A stretch of DNA of 64,000 nt from Streptomyces sp. NBC_00285 (GCF_036174265.1 NZ_CP108055.1:6200001-6264000); one strand, 5' to 3'. Shown: positions 44,985-53,281, counted from the first letter of the stretch. Notes: generated by a model not told the origin, from the sequence alone. Translations and numbers: made by a program.

Positions 44985-46178
44985 ATGTCGTACGTGGAGA
45001 TGTCGGGCGCCCAGGTTCCGATCAGGATGTGGGCCGACCCGGCCACCGTCGAGGACGGCGCCCTGCAGCAGCTGCGCAACGTCGCGACCCTGCCGTGGAT
45101 CAAGGGTCTCGCCGTGATGCCGGACGTCCACTACGGCAAGGGTGCGACGGTCGGGTCCGTCATCGCGATGCAGGGTGCGGTGTGCCCGGCGGCGGTGGGC
45201 GTGGACATCGGCTGCGGGATGTCGGCGGTGAAGACGTCCCTCACGGCGAACGACCTGCCGGGGGATCTGTCCCGGCTCAGGTCGAAGATCGAGCAGGCGA
45301 TTCCCGTGGGGCGGGGCATGCACGACAGTCCCGTCGAGCCGGGACGGTTCCACGGGTTCGCTACCGGGGGGTGGGACGACTTCTGGGGGCGGTTCGACGG
45401 GGTGGCGGAGGCGGTGAAGTTCCGTGAGGAGCGGGCGGCCAAGCAGATGGGGACGCTGGGATCCGGCAACCACTTTGTCGAAGTCTGCACGGATACGACC
45501 GGTTCTGTTTGGTTGATGCTGCACTCCGGTTCTCGGAACATCGGCAAGGAACTCGCCGAGTTCCACATCGGTGTGGCCCAGAAGCTTTCGCACAATCAGG
45601 GACTGGTCGACCGGGACCTCGCCGTCTTCATCGCGGAGACCCCGCAGATGGCGGCGTACCAGAACGACCTCTACTGGGCTCAGGAGTACGCCAGGTACAA
45701 CCGGTCGATCATGATGGCCCTCTTCAAGGACGTGCTCCGCAAGGAGTTCAAGAAGGCGAAGGTGGCCTTCGAGCCCGAGGTGAGCTGCCATCACAACTAC
45801 GTGAGCCGCGAGCGGTACGAGGGCATGGACCTGCTCGTCACCCGCAAGGGGGCGATCAGCGCCCGGGCCGGGGAGTACGGCGTCATCCCGGGTTCCATGG
45901 GCACGGGGTCGTACATCGTGAAGGGCCTCGGCAACGAGAAGGCCTTCAACTCGGCCTCCCACGGCGCGGGCCGGCGCATGAGCCGCAGCGCGGCCAAGAG
46001 GCGGTTCTCGACGCGGGACCTGGAGGAGCAGACGCGGGGCGTGGAGTGCCGTAAGGACTCCGGCGTCGTGGACGAGATCCCGGGTGCCTACAAGTCGATC
46101 GACCAGGTCATCGACCAGCAGCGGGACCTGGTGGAGGTCGTGGCGAAGCTGAAGCAGGTCGTGTGTGTGAAGGGTTGA
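44985..46178 (+). CDS. rtcB: RtcB-family RNA ligase
   Basis: A 397-aa RtcB that joins 2',3'-cyclic phosphate or 3'-phosphate RNA ends to 5'-OH with GTP. The metal and GMP motifs are intact: MPDVHYGKGATVGSVI, VGVDIGCGMSAV, LGSGNHFVEV, MLHSGSRNIG, CHHNYVSRE, and the His acceptor in ASHGAGRRMSR. The ATG lies 14 nt after GGGGGATCGAGG. No archease gene is nearby. A degenerate hairpin follows, then the convergent serine integrase. Confidence 0.95.
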   Translation: MSYVEMSGAQVPIRMWADPATVEDGALQQLRNVATLPWIKGLAVMPDVHYGKGATVGSVIAMQGAVCPAAVGVDIGCGMSAVKTSLTANDLPGDLSRLRSKIEQAIPVGRGMHDSPVEPGRFHGFATGGWDDFWGRFDGVAEAVKFREERAAKQMGTLGSGNHFVEVCTDTTGSVWLMLHSGSRNIGKELAEFHIGVAQKLSHNQGLVDRDLAVFIAETPQMAAYQNDLYWAQEYARYNRSIMMALFKDVLRKEFKKAKVAFEPEVSCHHNYVSRERYEGMDLLVTRKGAISARAGEYGVIPGSMGTGSYIVKGLGNEKAFNSASHGAGRRMSRSAAKRRFSTRDLEEQTRGVECRKDSGVVDEIPGAYKSIDQVIDQQRDLVEVVAKLKQVVCVKG

Positions 46179-46189
46179 CCCATGGACGT

Positions 46190-46235
46190 GTGAAAGGGGG
46201 CCCTGGCCTAAAGCAGGTCAGGACTCCCTTTTCAC
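46190..46235. terminator. Imperfect terminator hairpin after rtcB
   Basis: GTGAAAGGGGGCCCTGGCCT pairs imperfectly with AGGTCAGGACTCCCTTTTCA around AAAGC, with several mismatches. It sits between convergent rtcB and integrase genes. The right half may also be the junction of the integrated element. Confidence 0.5.
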
Positions 46236-46256
46236 GGATCTCCCTATGCGGTACGG

Positions 46257-47888
46257 CTACGCAGCCGGGGCTTTCAGCTGCGTGCGCCACGTCGCAATGA
46301 TCGTGGAGGGCTCGAAATGGTGCGATCCTTTGGTGCCGGGGAGAATTGTCACGGACCCCAACAGGCCGAAGAGGATCTCACGTTTCTCGATCACGCTCAG
46401 CCCGTCCCAATAGGCGCGTGCATCGGCATGCTGGGGCATGCCAGGGCGATGCCTGATCAACCACGCTTGCTGCTCATTCACAAGCCGTTTGATTTCGGTC
46501 TCCTCTCGCCTCAGCTGTGAGAAGTAGTCGGAATCGCTGATCTCTGCTGCGTACCACTGCTCCTGGAGGGCGGCCTTGTGATGCTTGGCGATCTCCAGCC
46601 TGTACGTGTTGGGCCATGGGATTGCCGACCACGCGTTGAGTGAGCCCTGGCGGTCCAGCGCGGCGAGGACGTACCGAGTGATCAGATCGTCCACTGCGGG
46701 GCCTTGGCGGCTGATTCGGCCACAGCCTCCGTCCAACGCGGTACGACAGCGGTACAGAAACGAGTCACCGGTAGGACACCCATGCAGGGCAGCGCCACAC
46801 TGTCGTCCGCCGGTAAGGGGGCGCCCGCAGCGCACCAGCCCGGTGAGCAGATACGTGCCCTCTGGCGAGGCTGCACCGTTTTTCTGCCAGCCTCCGGGAT
46901 GGCGCTTCCTCTCCAACGACTCTGCGGCCAGTCGCCACTCCTCCGGTGACGCGATGGATTCCCAACGGCCGACTACAGGATTTCCGTCAGTGTCGAGGAC
47001 GAGTGTGCCGTTGAGCTTGCGGTACCCGCAGATCCGTGGGTTGCGCAGGATCTGTTTGACTGTCTGACGTTGCCAAGAGTTTCCAAGGGTGGTCGTGAAG
47101 CCAGAGGTGACGAAATCCTGAGTGACGGCAGTCAGTGTCTTTCCCTCCAGGAAGCTCTGTAGTCCACGCCGAACCACTTCCGATTCACCGGGATGCAGCG
47201 TGAGCAGGTCGGCATTCCAGCCGAACGGACGGCGCACAGCTACTGGTTCACCCCGCTCCGCGCGGGCGCGATGGTTGAGTGTCGCCCGGTGCTCTTGCTT
47301 CCTGCTCTCAGCGTGTGCGGCGGCTGCGCCGATGAGGCCGCGTCGTGCCGCTTCTTCGTTGTAGAGGTCGTACGAGCCGAGCCCGTCGGCGTACACCCGG
47401 GAGGGGTGCGCGGTGAAGCACTTGAGGAATTGCTGATATGTGTGCACGTCCCGGTAGAGCCGGTCATCGGAGACGCACACCACACCGTCGATCGGGAATC
47501 CGACTGCGGTGGTTCCGCGCTTGAGATCGTCAAGCATCGCGTCGAACCCTGGGCGCTTGACGCCGACTTTGGAAGCGGTCCTGTCGTTGTCGACGTAGCG
47601 GTGAACGACGATCATGCGACGCTGCGCTGCGATGCGTGCGCAGTGCTTCGCCTGGTCTTCGACGCCATGCCCGTCTCTCCTGTGCCTGTCGTTGGAGATG
47701 CGGCAGTAGACGACGATCAGGCGCCAACCGATGTCTCGGAGGGCCAGTGACTCGAGCAGCGAGGGTGTGTCGTGTGGGACACCACGGAGCTCGTTCAGTA
47801 GGAGCTCTACTTCGTGGGCCGGGGGTTTTGTCTTTGCACGTCGTTCGATCGACGCGTATGGACGCAGGTTAGTGTCGGGGTCAGCCAC
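46257..47888 (-). CDS. Large serine recombinase/integrase
   Basis: A 543-aa large serine integrase. The catalytic Ser65 is in VVYCRISNDRHRRDG; the resolvase domain spans about 57-215. The recombinase domain (about 235-340, RRPFGWNADLLTLHPGESE) and a zinc-ribbon domain with Cys pairs (GLVRCGRPL, GRQCGAALHGC, YRCRTALDGGCGRI) follow, then a coiled-coil region (YFSQLRREETEIKRLVNEQQ). The N-terminal 55 residues before the catalytic domain are unusual. Such enzymes integrate phages or mobile elements. No excisionase, replication or cargo genes accompany it. Confidence 0.92.
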   Translation of the reverse strand: MADPDTNLRPYASIERRAKTKPPAHEVELLLNELRGVPHDTPSLLESLALRDIGWRLIVVYCRISNDRHRRDGHGVEDQAKHCARIAAQRRMIVVHRYVDNDRTASKVGVKRPGFDAMLDDLKRGTTAVGFPIDGVVCVSDDRLYRDVHTYQQFLKCFTAHPSRVYADGLGSYDLYNEEAARRGLIGAAAAHAESRKQEHRATLNHRARAERGEPVAVRRPFGWNADLLTLHPGESEVVRRGLQSFLEGKTLTAVTQDFVTSGFTTTLGNSWQRQTVKQILRNPRICGYRKLNGTLVLDTDGNPVVGRWESIASPEEWRLAAESLERKRHPGGWQKNGAASPEGTYLLTGLVRCGRPLTGGRQCGAALHGCPTGDSFLYRCRTALDGGCGRISRQGPAVDDLITRYVLAALDRQGSLNAWSAIPWPNTYRLEIAKHHKAALQEQWYAAEISDSDYFSQLRREETEIKRLVNEQQAWLIRHRPGMPQHADARAYWDGLSVIEKREILFGLLGSVTILPGTKGSHHFEPSTIIATWRTQLKAPAA

Positions 47889-47916
47889 AGGGAAGGCTCT
47901 ACTTCCTTGTCGGTCA

Positions 47917-47950
47917 GGCCCTCGGCCGGGTTGCCTCCCAGCCGAGGGCC
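47917..47950. terminator. Hairpin upstream of the integrase
   Basis: A 10-bp stem GGCCCTCGGC/GCCGAGGGCC with a 14-nt loop, between the hydrolase stop (48031) and the integrase start (47888) on the minus strand. It probably ends the hydrolase transcript; the rest of this 142-bp gap shows nothing. Confidence 0.55.
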
Positions 47951-48030
47951 GTCGTGTTGATGTTGTGGCGTGAGCCTAGATCGCCAGTTCAGGGGCCGTT
48001 CGGGTGATCGATGAGGTTCATCCCTGTGGG

Positions 48031-48747
48031 TTACTTCGGACAGAGATGGCGGACGAAGAAGCGGACCGCGCTGTCCGCCTCGAAGCGGGGGAGTTCCTTG
48101 TGGGTGCCTGCGTTGGCGTGGAGGGTTTTCTCCTTTGAGGCGAAGGCGTCGAACAGGGCGAGGGCGGATTCGCGGGGGATGTGTTCGTCGTGCCATTGCA
48201 TGGCGAACTCGACCGGGACGGTGATCCGTCGCGCGTGTTCGGTCAGGGCGTCGGGCCAGTGCTGGCCGAAGACCGCTGCCTTGATGCGGGGTTCGGCCGC
48301 GACGAAGGGGACTCCGATCGCCGTGGCCATGTTGATGCCGTAGTAGCCGACCGGGGCCCCGGGGTCGATCTCCGGGAACTTCTGCAGTGTGTCCAGGGTC
48401 GACTGCCATTCCGGTACGGCGAGTTCCGCCAGGTGGGCGTTGTAGCGGACGACGATCGGGCCTTCCGGTTCGCCCGCCTCGCGGGCCCGGTAGAGCTCGG
48501 CGATTTCCTGGTCGTCGTGTGCGCTGCGGGGGCGGTCGCCGTGGCCGGGGGCGTCGATGACGGCGACGTGGAAGCCGGCGGTCACCAGGAGGCCGGCTCG
48601 GCCCGTCATCGCCGGGGACTTCTTGTGGTTGCCGCCGCCGTGGCCCATCAGGATCAGGGGGGCGCCTTCGGGGGCGGATGCGGGGGACCAGAGAACGCCG
48701 GGGACCTCACCTACGGTGAAGTCGCGTTCGCGGATGTCGTTGTTCAT
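48031..48747 (-). CDS. Alpha/beta hydrolase family protein, nucleophile Ser replaced
   Basis: A 238-aa dienelactone-hydrolase-like protein. The oxyanion segment LILMGHGGGNHKKS, the acid region QWHDEHIPRESALALFDAF and the late His in NAGTHKELP are present. The nucleophile elbow, normally GxSxG, reads GYYGINMATAIG, so Asn holds the Ser place (AAC for AGC). It may be inactive or bind rather than cleave. The ATG at 48747 follows GAAAGG. A 17-codon leader ORF and a hairpin lie between it and its likely promoter. Confidence 0.85.
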   Translation of the reverse strand: MNNDIRERDFTVGEVPGVLWSPASAPEGAPLILMGHGGGNHKKSPAMTGRAGLLVTAGFHVAVIDAPGHGDRPRSAHDDQEIAELYRAREAGEPEGPIVVRYNAHLAELAVPEWQSTLDTLQKFPEIDPGAPVGYYGINMATAIGVPFVAAEPRIKAAVFGQHWPDALTEHARRITVPVEFAMQWHDEHIPRESALALFDAFASKEKTLHANAGTHKELPRFEADSAVRFFVRHLCPK

Positions 48748-48760
48748 TGGTGTGGCCTTT

Positions 48761-48788
48761 CGGGAGTGCCTTTGTCGAGGCGCTCCCG
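48761..48788 (-). promoter_or_regulatory. Hairpin between leader ORF and hydrolase gene
   Basis: On the minus strand, CGGGAGCGCCT and AGGCACTCCCG pair (10 bp with one C/A mismatch) around a 6-nt loop. It lies 14 nt after the leader stop codon and 14 nt before the hydrolase ATG, the place expected for an attenuator or a ribosome-site switch. Confidence 0.5.
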
Positions 48789-48801
48789 GCGACACCTGAT
48801 G

Positions 48802-48855
48802 TCAGTCGCCGGACCGTGAAGCCGGGGGGAGCACCCACAGGGATACAGCGTTCAT
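48802..48855 (-). CDS. 17-codon leader ORF with strong ribosome site
   Basis: MNAVSLWVLPPASRSGD, starting at ATG 48855, with a near-perfect ribosome site GAGGAGGTGA 5 nt upstream. It ends 54 nt before the hydrolase. The ribosome site is the best of this neighbourhood, stronger than that of the hydrolase itself, and a hairpin follows. It is probably a regulatory leader peptide rather than a functional product. Confidence 0.5.
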   Translation of the reverse strand: MNAVSLWVLPPASRSGD

Positions 48856-48908
48856 GGGTCTCACCTCCTCGCGGTGTCGTCACGGTCTCGCTCGTAAGTT
48901 AGCAGCGA

Positions 48909-48924
48909 GGGCGTTGCAACGCCC
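48909..48924. promoter_or_regulatory. 16-bp perfect palindrome upstream of the leader ORF
   Basis: GGGCGTTGCAACGCCC is a perfect palindrome whose TTGCAA core overlaps a possible -35 for the minus-strand hydrolase unit (TACGAG at about -10, 17 nt on). On the plus strand a TTCTTTTT run follows, so it could also be a terminator for antisense transcripts. LacI- or TetR-type operators have this form. Confidence 0.45.
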
Positions 48925-48936
48925 TTCTTTTTCCGC

Positions 48937-49062
48937 TCACTTGGGGGCGTGCATCACCGCGTAGATCATCACGAACGCCACGATGTGGATGCCGAAGAGG
49001 AAGTAGGCGAGCCACCACCACATGTGGCGTTCGTCGTGGGGATCTTTGCGGTCGGGGGTCAC
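48937..49062 (-). CDS. DUF6126-type membrane microprotein
   Basis: A 41-aa protein: a charged N-terminus (TPDRKDPHDERHMWWW) followed by one membrane helix LAYFLFGIHIVAFVMIYAVM and HAPK. It matches the short Streptomyces DUF6126 family by length and pattern (from memory). The GTG start overlaps the SDR stop codon (GTGA), so the two are translationally coupled. Function unknown; one transmembrane helix suggests a membrane anchor or small regulator for its partner. Confidence 0.75.
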   Translation of the reverse strand: MTPDRKDPHDERHMWWWLAYFLFGIHIVAFVMIYAVMHAPK

Positions 49063-49835
49063 AGTTCGCGGTGGACCTTCGTGTTGGAGGCCTGGGCGCG
49101 GGGGCGCAGGACCAGGAGGTCGACGTTGACGTGGCTGGGGCGGGTGATCGCCCAGGTGATGGTGTCGGCCACGTCGTCGGCGGTGAGGGGTTCGGCGACC
49201 CCCTGGTAGACCTTGTCCGCCTTCTCCTGGTCGCCGCCGAAGCGGGTGAGGGCGAACTCGTCGGTCCTGACCATGCCGGGTGCGATCTCGATGACGCGGA
49301 CCGGGCGGCCGACGATCTCCAGGCGGAGGGTCTCGGCGAGGACGTGGGTGCCGTGCTTGGCGGCGACATAGCCGCCGCCGCCCTCGTAGGTGCCGTGGCC
49401 GGCGGTGGAGGAGACGACGACGATCGTGCCGTCGCCGCTCGCGTCGAGCTTGGGGAGCAGGGCCTGGGTGAGGTTCAGGGTGCCGATGACGTTCGTCTCG
49501 TACATCGTGCGCCAGTCGGCCGGGTCGCCGGTGGCGACCGGGTCGGCGCCGAGGGCTCCGCCGGCGTTGTTGACGAGGACGCCGATCGTCTTGAAGGCGG
49601 AGGCGAACTCGTCGACCGCGGCCCGGTCCGTCACGTCCAGCGGGTAGGCCGTCGCCTGGTGGCCCGCCGTGTTGATCTCCTCGGCGAGCGCCTCGATACG
49701 GTCCTTGCGGCGGGCGGTCAGGACGACGCGGTAGCCGGCCGCGGCGAGCTGCCGGGCGGTCGCCGCGCCGATCCCGCTGCTCGCACCGGTGACGACGGCG
49801 ATGCGGGAGGCGGCGGAGGGTGCGGCGGGGGCCAT
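49059..49835 (-). CDS. SDR-family oxidoreductase
   Basis: A 258-aa classical short-chain dehydrogenase. Cofactor motif TGASSGIG, structural NNAG (LVNNAGGALG), catalytic Ser in VVVSSTAGHG and YxxxK in YVAAKHG are all intact; Arg after the nucleotide motif (LTARRKDR) favours NADP. Family resembles YdfG-like 3-hydroxy acid or serine dehydrogenases. Translation is coupled with a downstream membrane microprotein. Confidence 0.92.
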   Translation of the reverse strand: MAPAAPSAASRIAVVTGASSGIGAATARQLAAAGYRVVLTARRKDRIEALAEEINTAGHQATAYPLDVTDRAAVDEFASAFKTIGVLVNNAGGALGADPVATGDPADWRTMYETNVIGTLNLTQALLPKLDASGDGTIVVVSSTAGHGTYEGGGGYVAAKHGTHVLAETLRLEIVGRPVRVIEIAPGMVRTDEFALTRFGGDQEKADKVYQGVAEPLTADDVADTITWAITRPSHVNVDLLVLRPRAQASNTKVHREL

Positions 49836-49935
49836 GGACTGCTCCTCGGACGTTCGGGTGACGGGCTCCCCGCCAGGATAGGCGGGCTTGTGGCCGCGCT
49901 CCGAGGCGGTCCGTGGCGCGGGCCCGGCGGGCTCG

Positions 49936-50271
49936 TCAGTCGCCCCTCGGGGCGTACATGATCACGGCCATGCCCGCGAGGCAGATCAGCGCGCCCGCGA
50001 TGTCCCAGCGGTCCGGGCGGTAGCCGTCGGCCGCCATGCCCCAGAGGATCGAGCCGGCCACGAAGATGCCGCCGTACGCGGCGAGGATGCGGCCGAAGTG
50101 GGCGTCGGGCTGGAAGGTGGCGACGAAGCCGTAGGCGCCGAGGGCGAGGACGCCGCCCGCGGTCCACAACCAGCCGCGGTGTTCCCGGACGCCCTGCCAG
50201 ACCAGCCAGGCGCCGCCGATCTCGAAGAGGGCGGCTACGACGAAGAGGGCGGCGGAGCGGGCGACGAACAT
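49936..50271 (-). CDS. UPF0060 (YnfA-like) membrane protein
   Basis: A 111-aa protein with four membrane helices ([80 protein letters not shown]). It carries the family signatures [11 protein letters not shown] and [14 protein letters not shown]. YnfA-type proteins belong to the small multidrug resistance superfamily; a transport role is suspected but not shown. It is divergent from the secreted protein gene at 50402. Confidence 0.93.
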   Translation of the reverse strand: MFVARSAALFVVAALFEIGGAWLVWQGVREHRGWLWTAGGVLALGAYGFVATFQPDAHFGRILAAYGGIFVAGSILWGMAADGYRPDRWDIAGALICLAGMAVIMYAPRGD

Positions 50272-50401
50272 GCCGGTCAGCTTGGCACGGCGGCTCGCCG
50301 GGTCGTGTGTCACCTGATGGAGGGCGCCTGTCGTTCGCCGTACGTGGGATACATCCATGCGACCACGGCGGTTCGGGCGGCTGGAACGAGGAGTGGGTGG
50401 C

Positions 50402-50869
50402 ATGCGGGGTCTGCGGGTGCTTGCGGTGTGGGGTGCGGTGGTTGTGGGGCTGGCGGGTGGGGGTACGGCGGTCGCCGTCGGTGGGCCCGAGGCGGATCTG
50501 GCGTATCACGGGGCCGCGTCCATGTCCGGCGGGCGGGTGGACGTACGGTTCACGCCGCGCAACCACGGGCCCGCCGCCGTTCCGGACGCGACCGTGAGGT
50601 TGCGGTGGTCCGAGCCGCTCGTGGACCGGCAGACGCTGCCGGACGGGTGTGCGCGGGCGGAGGAGCGGGTGGTGCTGTGCCGGGTGGGGGCGCTGGCCGC
50701 GGACGAGGTGGGGGAGCGGGTGGAGATGCGGGTGCGGTTGCTGGGGGTGCCGTCGGAGGTGCTGCTGGAGATCGACACGGTGTGGAACGGCGGCACGGTG
50801 GACCGGAACCGGGAGAACGACCGGCAGCGGGTGCTGGTCCTGGACAGCGGCGACGAGTACTACTTCTGA
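50402..50869 (+). CDS. Secreted protein with CARDB-like repeat fold
   Basis: A 155-aa exported protein. Signal peptide residues 1-26 ([20 protein letters not shown]). The mature part has a beta-rich pattern ([20 protein letters not shown]; two Cys in [15 protein letters not shown]) resembling the extracellular DUF11/CARDB style of beta-sandwich. It is a Streptomyces-type hypothetical with no clear function. The ATG lies at the end of a weak GAGG region. Confidence 0.7.
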   Translation: MRGLRVLAVWGAVVVGLAGGGTAVAVGGPEADLAYHGAASMSGGRVDVRFTPRNHGPAAVPDATVRLRWSEPLVDRQTLPDGCARAEERVVLCRVGALAADEVGERVEMRVRLLGVPSEVLLEIDTVWNGGTVDRNRENDRQRVLVLDSGDEYYF

Positions 50870-50930
50870 CGTCCGTTGCCGCTTCTGACGTGCGTCGCGG
50901 TGCTTCTGACGCGCGTCGGTTCTTCTGGCG

Positions 50931-51332
50931 TCAGTCGGTCGAGGTGTCGTAGCGGTCCCGGGCCTCGTGGACCTCCTCGATGTGGGTCTCCGCCCAGTCC
51001 TTCACCGCGGTGAGCAGACCGGCCAGGCTGCGGCCGAGGAGCGTGAGGTCGTAGTCGACGCGCACGGGGACGGACGGGGTGACCGTGCGGGTGAGGATGC
51101 CGTCGCGTTCCAGGCTGCGCAGGGTCTGGGTGAGCATCTTGGGGCTGACGCCGGCGATCTTGCGGCCGAGGTCGCTGTAGCGCATCGGTCCGGTGGAGAG
51201 GGCCGCGACGACGAGGCTGACCCACTTGTCGCTGAGCCGCTCCAGGAGCTGGTTGGTGGGGCAGCCCCGGATGAACGCGTCGTACTCCACGCGGGCCTGC
51301 TCGCGCCGCTGGGCCGCCGTCGTGGTCGGCAT
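50931..51332 (-). CDS. HxlR-family transcriptional regulator
   Basis: A 133-aa winged-helix protein. The HxlR domain spans about 23-115: CPTNQLLERLSDKWVSLVVA, then MRYSDLGRKIAGVSPKMLTQ. The Cys at residue 24 may sense oxidants or electrophiles, as in other HxlR proteins that control dehydrogenases. It is divergent from the quinone-oxidoreductase-like gene and shares a 126-bp promoter region with a GTAAC/GTTAC-type inverted repeat. Confidence 0.92.
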   Translation of the reverse strand: MPTTTAAQRREQARVEYDAFIRGCPTNQLLERLSDKWVSLVVAALSTGPMRYSDLGRKIAGVSPKMLTQTLRSLERDGILTRTVTPSVPVRVDYDLTLLGRSLAGLLTAVKDWAETHIEEVHEARDRYDTSTD

Positions 51333-51363
51333 GGCTCACCTCCGGGGTAGGTACGCACCTGTG

Positions 51364-51390
51364 GGTAACTACTTACCAATAGATAGTAAC
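51364..51390. promoter_or_regulatory. Candidate HxlR operator
   Basis: GGTAA-CTAC-TTACC is a perfect 5-bp inverted repeat (51364-51377), and GTAAC recurs at 51386-51390 after TAGATA. It lies in the gap between divergent genes, where an HxlR protein usually binds. The AT-rich TAGATAGTAA could include a -10 for the oxidoreductase. Confidence 0.6.
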
Positions 51391-51458
51391 TCTTCCTAGG
51401 GTTGCTGTCGGCGGCGGGGATACCGACGCGAACAGTGACGAATAGGGAGTACACAGTC

Positions 51459-52346
51459 ATGCGTGCTGCTGTGGTGAGGACGTTCGGCGGGCCCGAGGCC
51501 GTGGAGCTGGTGGAGAGCGAGCTTCCCCGGCCGGGGGCCCGGCAGGTGCGGATCAAGACCGCCGGTGCCGCGCTGAATCCGGTGGACCTCGGGGTCCGGG
51601 CCGGTTTCTTCGGCGGGGCGGGCAAGCAGATCGGTCTCGGCTGGGATGTCGCGGGGACCGTGGACGCGGTGGGCGTGGCGAGCGCCTGGGAGGTCGGGGA
51701 CGAGGTGGTGGCGCTCCACGAGGGTCTGGTGAAGCCGCTGGGCGCGCACGCCGAGTACGTCGTCGTCGGCACGGACGCGGTCGCCAAGGCGCCGGCCACG
51801 GTCGACGCGGTGCACGCGGCGACCCTGCCGCTCAACGCGCTGACCGCCGTACAGGCCCTGGATCTGCTGGAGTTGGCCCCCGGGCAGACCCTTCTGGTCA
51901 CCGGGGCGGCGGGTGCGGTCGGCGGGTTCGCCGTCCAGCTCGCCGCGCGCCGGGGGGTGTCGGTGACCGGGCTGGCCCGGGAGGGCGACGAGGAGTTCGT
52001 ACGGTCGCTGGGGGCCGCGGAGTTCACGACCACCGGTGCTGCCGGTGCCTTCGACGCGGTGCTGGACACGGCGGTGCTCGGGGAGGCGGCCCTGGAGTGG
52101 GTGCGGGACGGCGGCACCTATGCCGGGGTACAGCCGGGGGCGCACCCCGAGTCGGTGCGCGGGGTGCGGACCACGTCGGTCGCGGTGGCCGCCGACGGGG
52201 CGCGCCTCGCCGAGCTGGCCGCACTGGTGGACGAGGGCGTACTGACGCTCCGGGTGGCCGAGACGTACCCGCTGGACGCCGCGTCCAAGGCGCACGCCCG
52301 GCTGGAGGAAGGCGGGGTGCGGGGGCGGCTCGTGCTGGTGCCGTGA
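51459..52346 (+). CDS. Zinc-independent NADP oxidoreductase (quinone reductase family)
   Basis: A 295-aa medium-chain dehydrogenase of the quinone oxidoreductase type. N-terminal GroES-like domain (ALNPVDLGVRAGFF); the cofactor domain has VTGAAGAVGGFAVQLA. No zinc-binding Cys cluster is present, as expected for QOR-type enzymes. It likely reduces quinones or enones with NADPH. Divergent from the HxlR regulator, a usual arrangement for inducible reductases. Confidence 0.9.
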   Translation: MRAAVVRTFGGPEAVELVESELPRPGARQVRIKTAGAALNPVDLGVRAGFFGGAGKQIGLGWDVAGTVDAVGVASAWEVGDEVVALHEGLVKPLGAHAEYVVVGTDAVAKAPATVDAVHAATLPLNALTAVQALDLLELAPGQTLLVTGAAGAVGGFAVQLAARRGVSVTGLAREGDEEFVRSLGAAEFTTTGAAGAFDAVLDTAVLGEAALEWVRDGGTYAGVQPGAHPESVRGVRTTSVAVAADGARLAELAALVDEGVLTLRVAETYPLDAASKAHARLEEGGVRGRLVLVP

Positions 52347-52382
52347 TTCCTGGTGCTCCGGAGAGGGGTCCTGGCGGGGCGG

Positions 52383-53207
52383 TCAGCCTGTCGCCGCCTG
52401 GGCGTACGCCGTCGGCGGTACCCCCACCGTCGCCGTGAAGTCCCGGACCAGGTGGGCCTGGTCGGCGTAGCCGAGGTCGGCGGCGAGGGCGGCCCAGTCG
52501 ACCTCGCTGCGGGTGCCGGCGAGTTCGAGGGCCTCGTGGATGCGGTAGCGGAGGATGACCCACTTCGGGCTGACGCCGACGTATGCGGAGAAGAGACGTT
52601 GCAGCGCCCGTACCGAGAGTCCGGCCGCCTCGGCGAAGTCGTCGACGCGGCGCAGGGTGCGGTCGGTGCGGGCACAGTCGACGAGGTGCACGGCCAGGTC
52701 GGCCTGCGGGTCGGCGGTCGGGGCGAGGGGCCTGAGGAAGGCGTCGAGTGCGGCGACGCGGGCCGTGTCGGCGGCGGGGCTCACCACGGTGCGTGCGCTC
52801 TCGGCGCCGGCCTGCGGGAACACGTCCTGGGCGGGGTGCGTCTCGCCCGTCCAGTGCGACACCGGGTGCTCGGGGGCGTACGGCCGGAAGCCGCCGGGGC
52901 GGAACTTCACCCCGCAGACCCGACCCCGGCCGGCGAGCTTCCTGATGTAGAGGCCGCCCGGGATGCCGGTGAGCTCGGCGTAGGGCGGGCCCTCCTCCTC
53001 GTCCCACTGGAAGGTGAGGTGCACGGACGGGTGCGGGACCACGTGGGAGACGTAGGGCTCGGGCAGGTCCCAGTCGATCAGCCAGTAGTGCTCGACGTAC
53101 CGGCGCAGCGGTTCGGCGGGGTCGTGGCGGCGGAACCGCACCCGGGTCAGCAGTCCGGCGGGGTCGACGATCCCTCGGGTGTCGCGGCGCGGTTCGGCCT
53201 GGGCCAT
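52383..53207 (-). CDS. AraC-family transcriptional regulator
   Basis: A 274-aa regulator with a C-terminal AraC HTH pair (about 175-270): DDFAEAAGLSVRALQRLFSA, then WAALAADLGYADQAHLVRDF. The N-terminal 150 residues match DUF6597-type ligand domains (YVEHYWLIDWDLPEP; GVKFRPGGFRPY). It is divergent from the DinB-like protein gene at 53282, a likely target. Convergent with the oxidoreductase gene upstream. Confidence 0.92.
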   Translation of the reverse strand: MAQAEPRRDTRGIVDPAGLLTRVRFRRHDPAEPLRRYVEHYWLIDWDLPEPYVSHVVPHPSVHLTFQWDEEEGPPYAELTGIPGGLYIRKLAGRGRVCGVKFRPGGFRPYAPEHPVSHWTGETHPAQDVFPQAGAESARTVVSPAADTARVAALDAFLRPLAPTADPQADLAVHLVDCARTDRTLRRVDDFAEAAGLSVRALQRLFSAYVGVSPKWVILRYRIHEALELAGTRSEVDWAALAADLGYADQAHLVRDFTATVGVPPTAYAQAATG

Positions 53208-53281
53208 GAGCGGATCGTACGTCTCGCCCAGGCGTCGCGTTTCTTCAAGAAGGACGGGGGCGGTCTTCGTACGGTCGGAGC

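Noticed and set aside
46179..48030. Direct repeats that would mark attL and attR around the integrase
   Set aside because: Comparison of both flanks gave only a 7-bp GGTCAGG match, which is not above chance.
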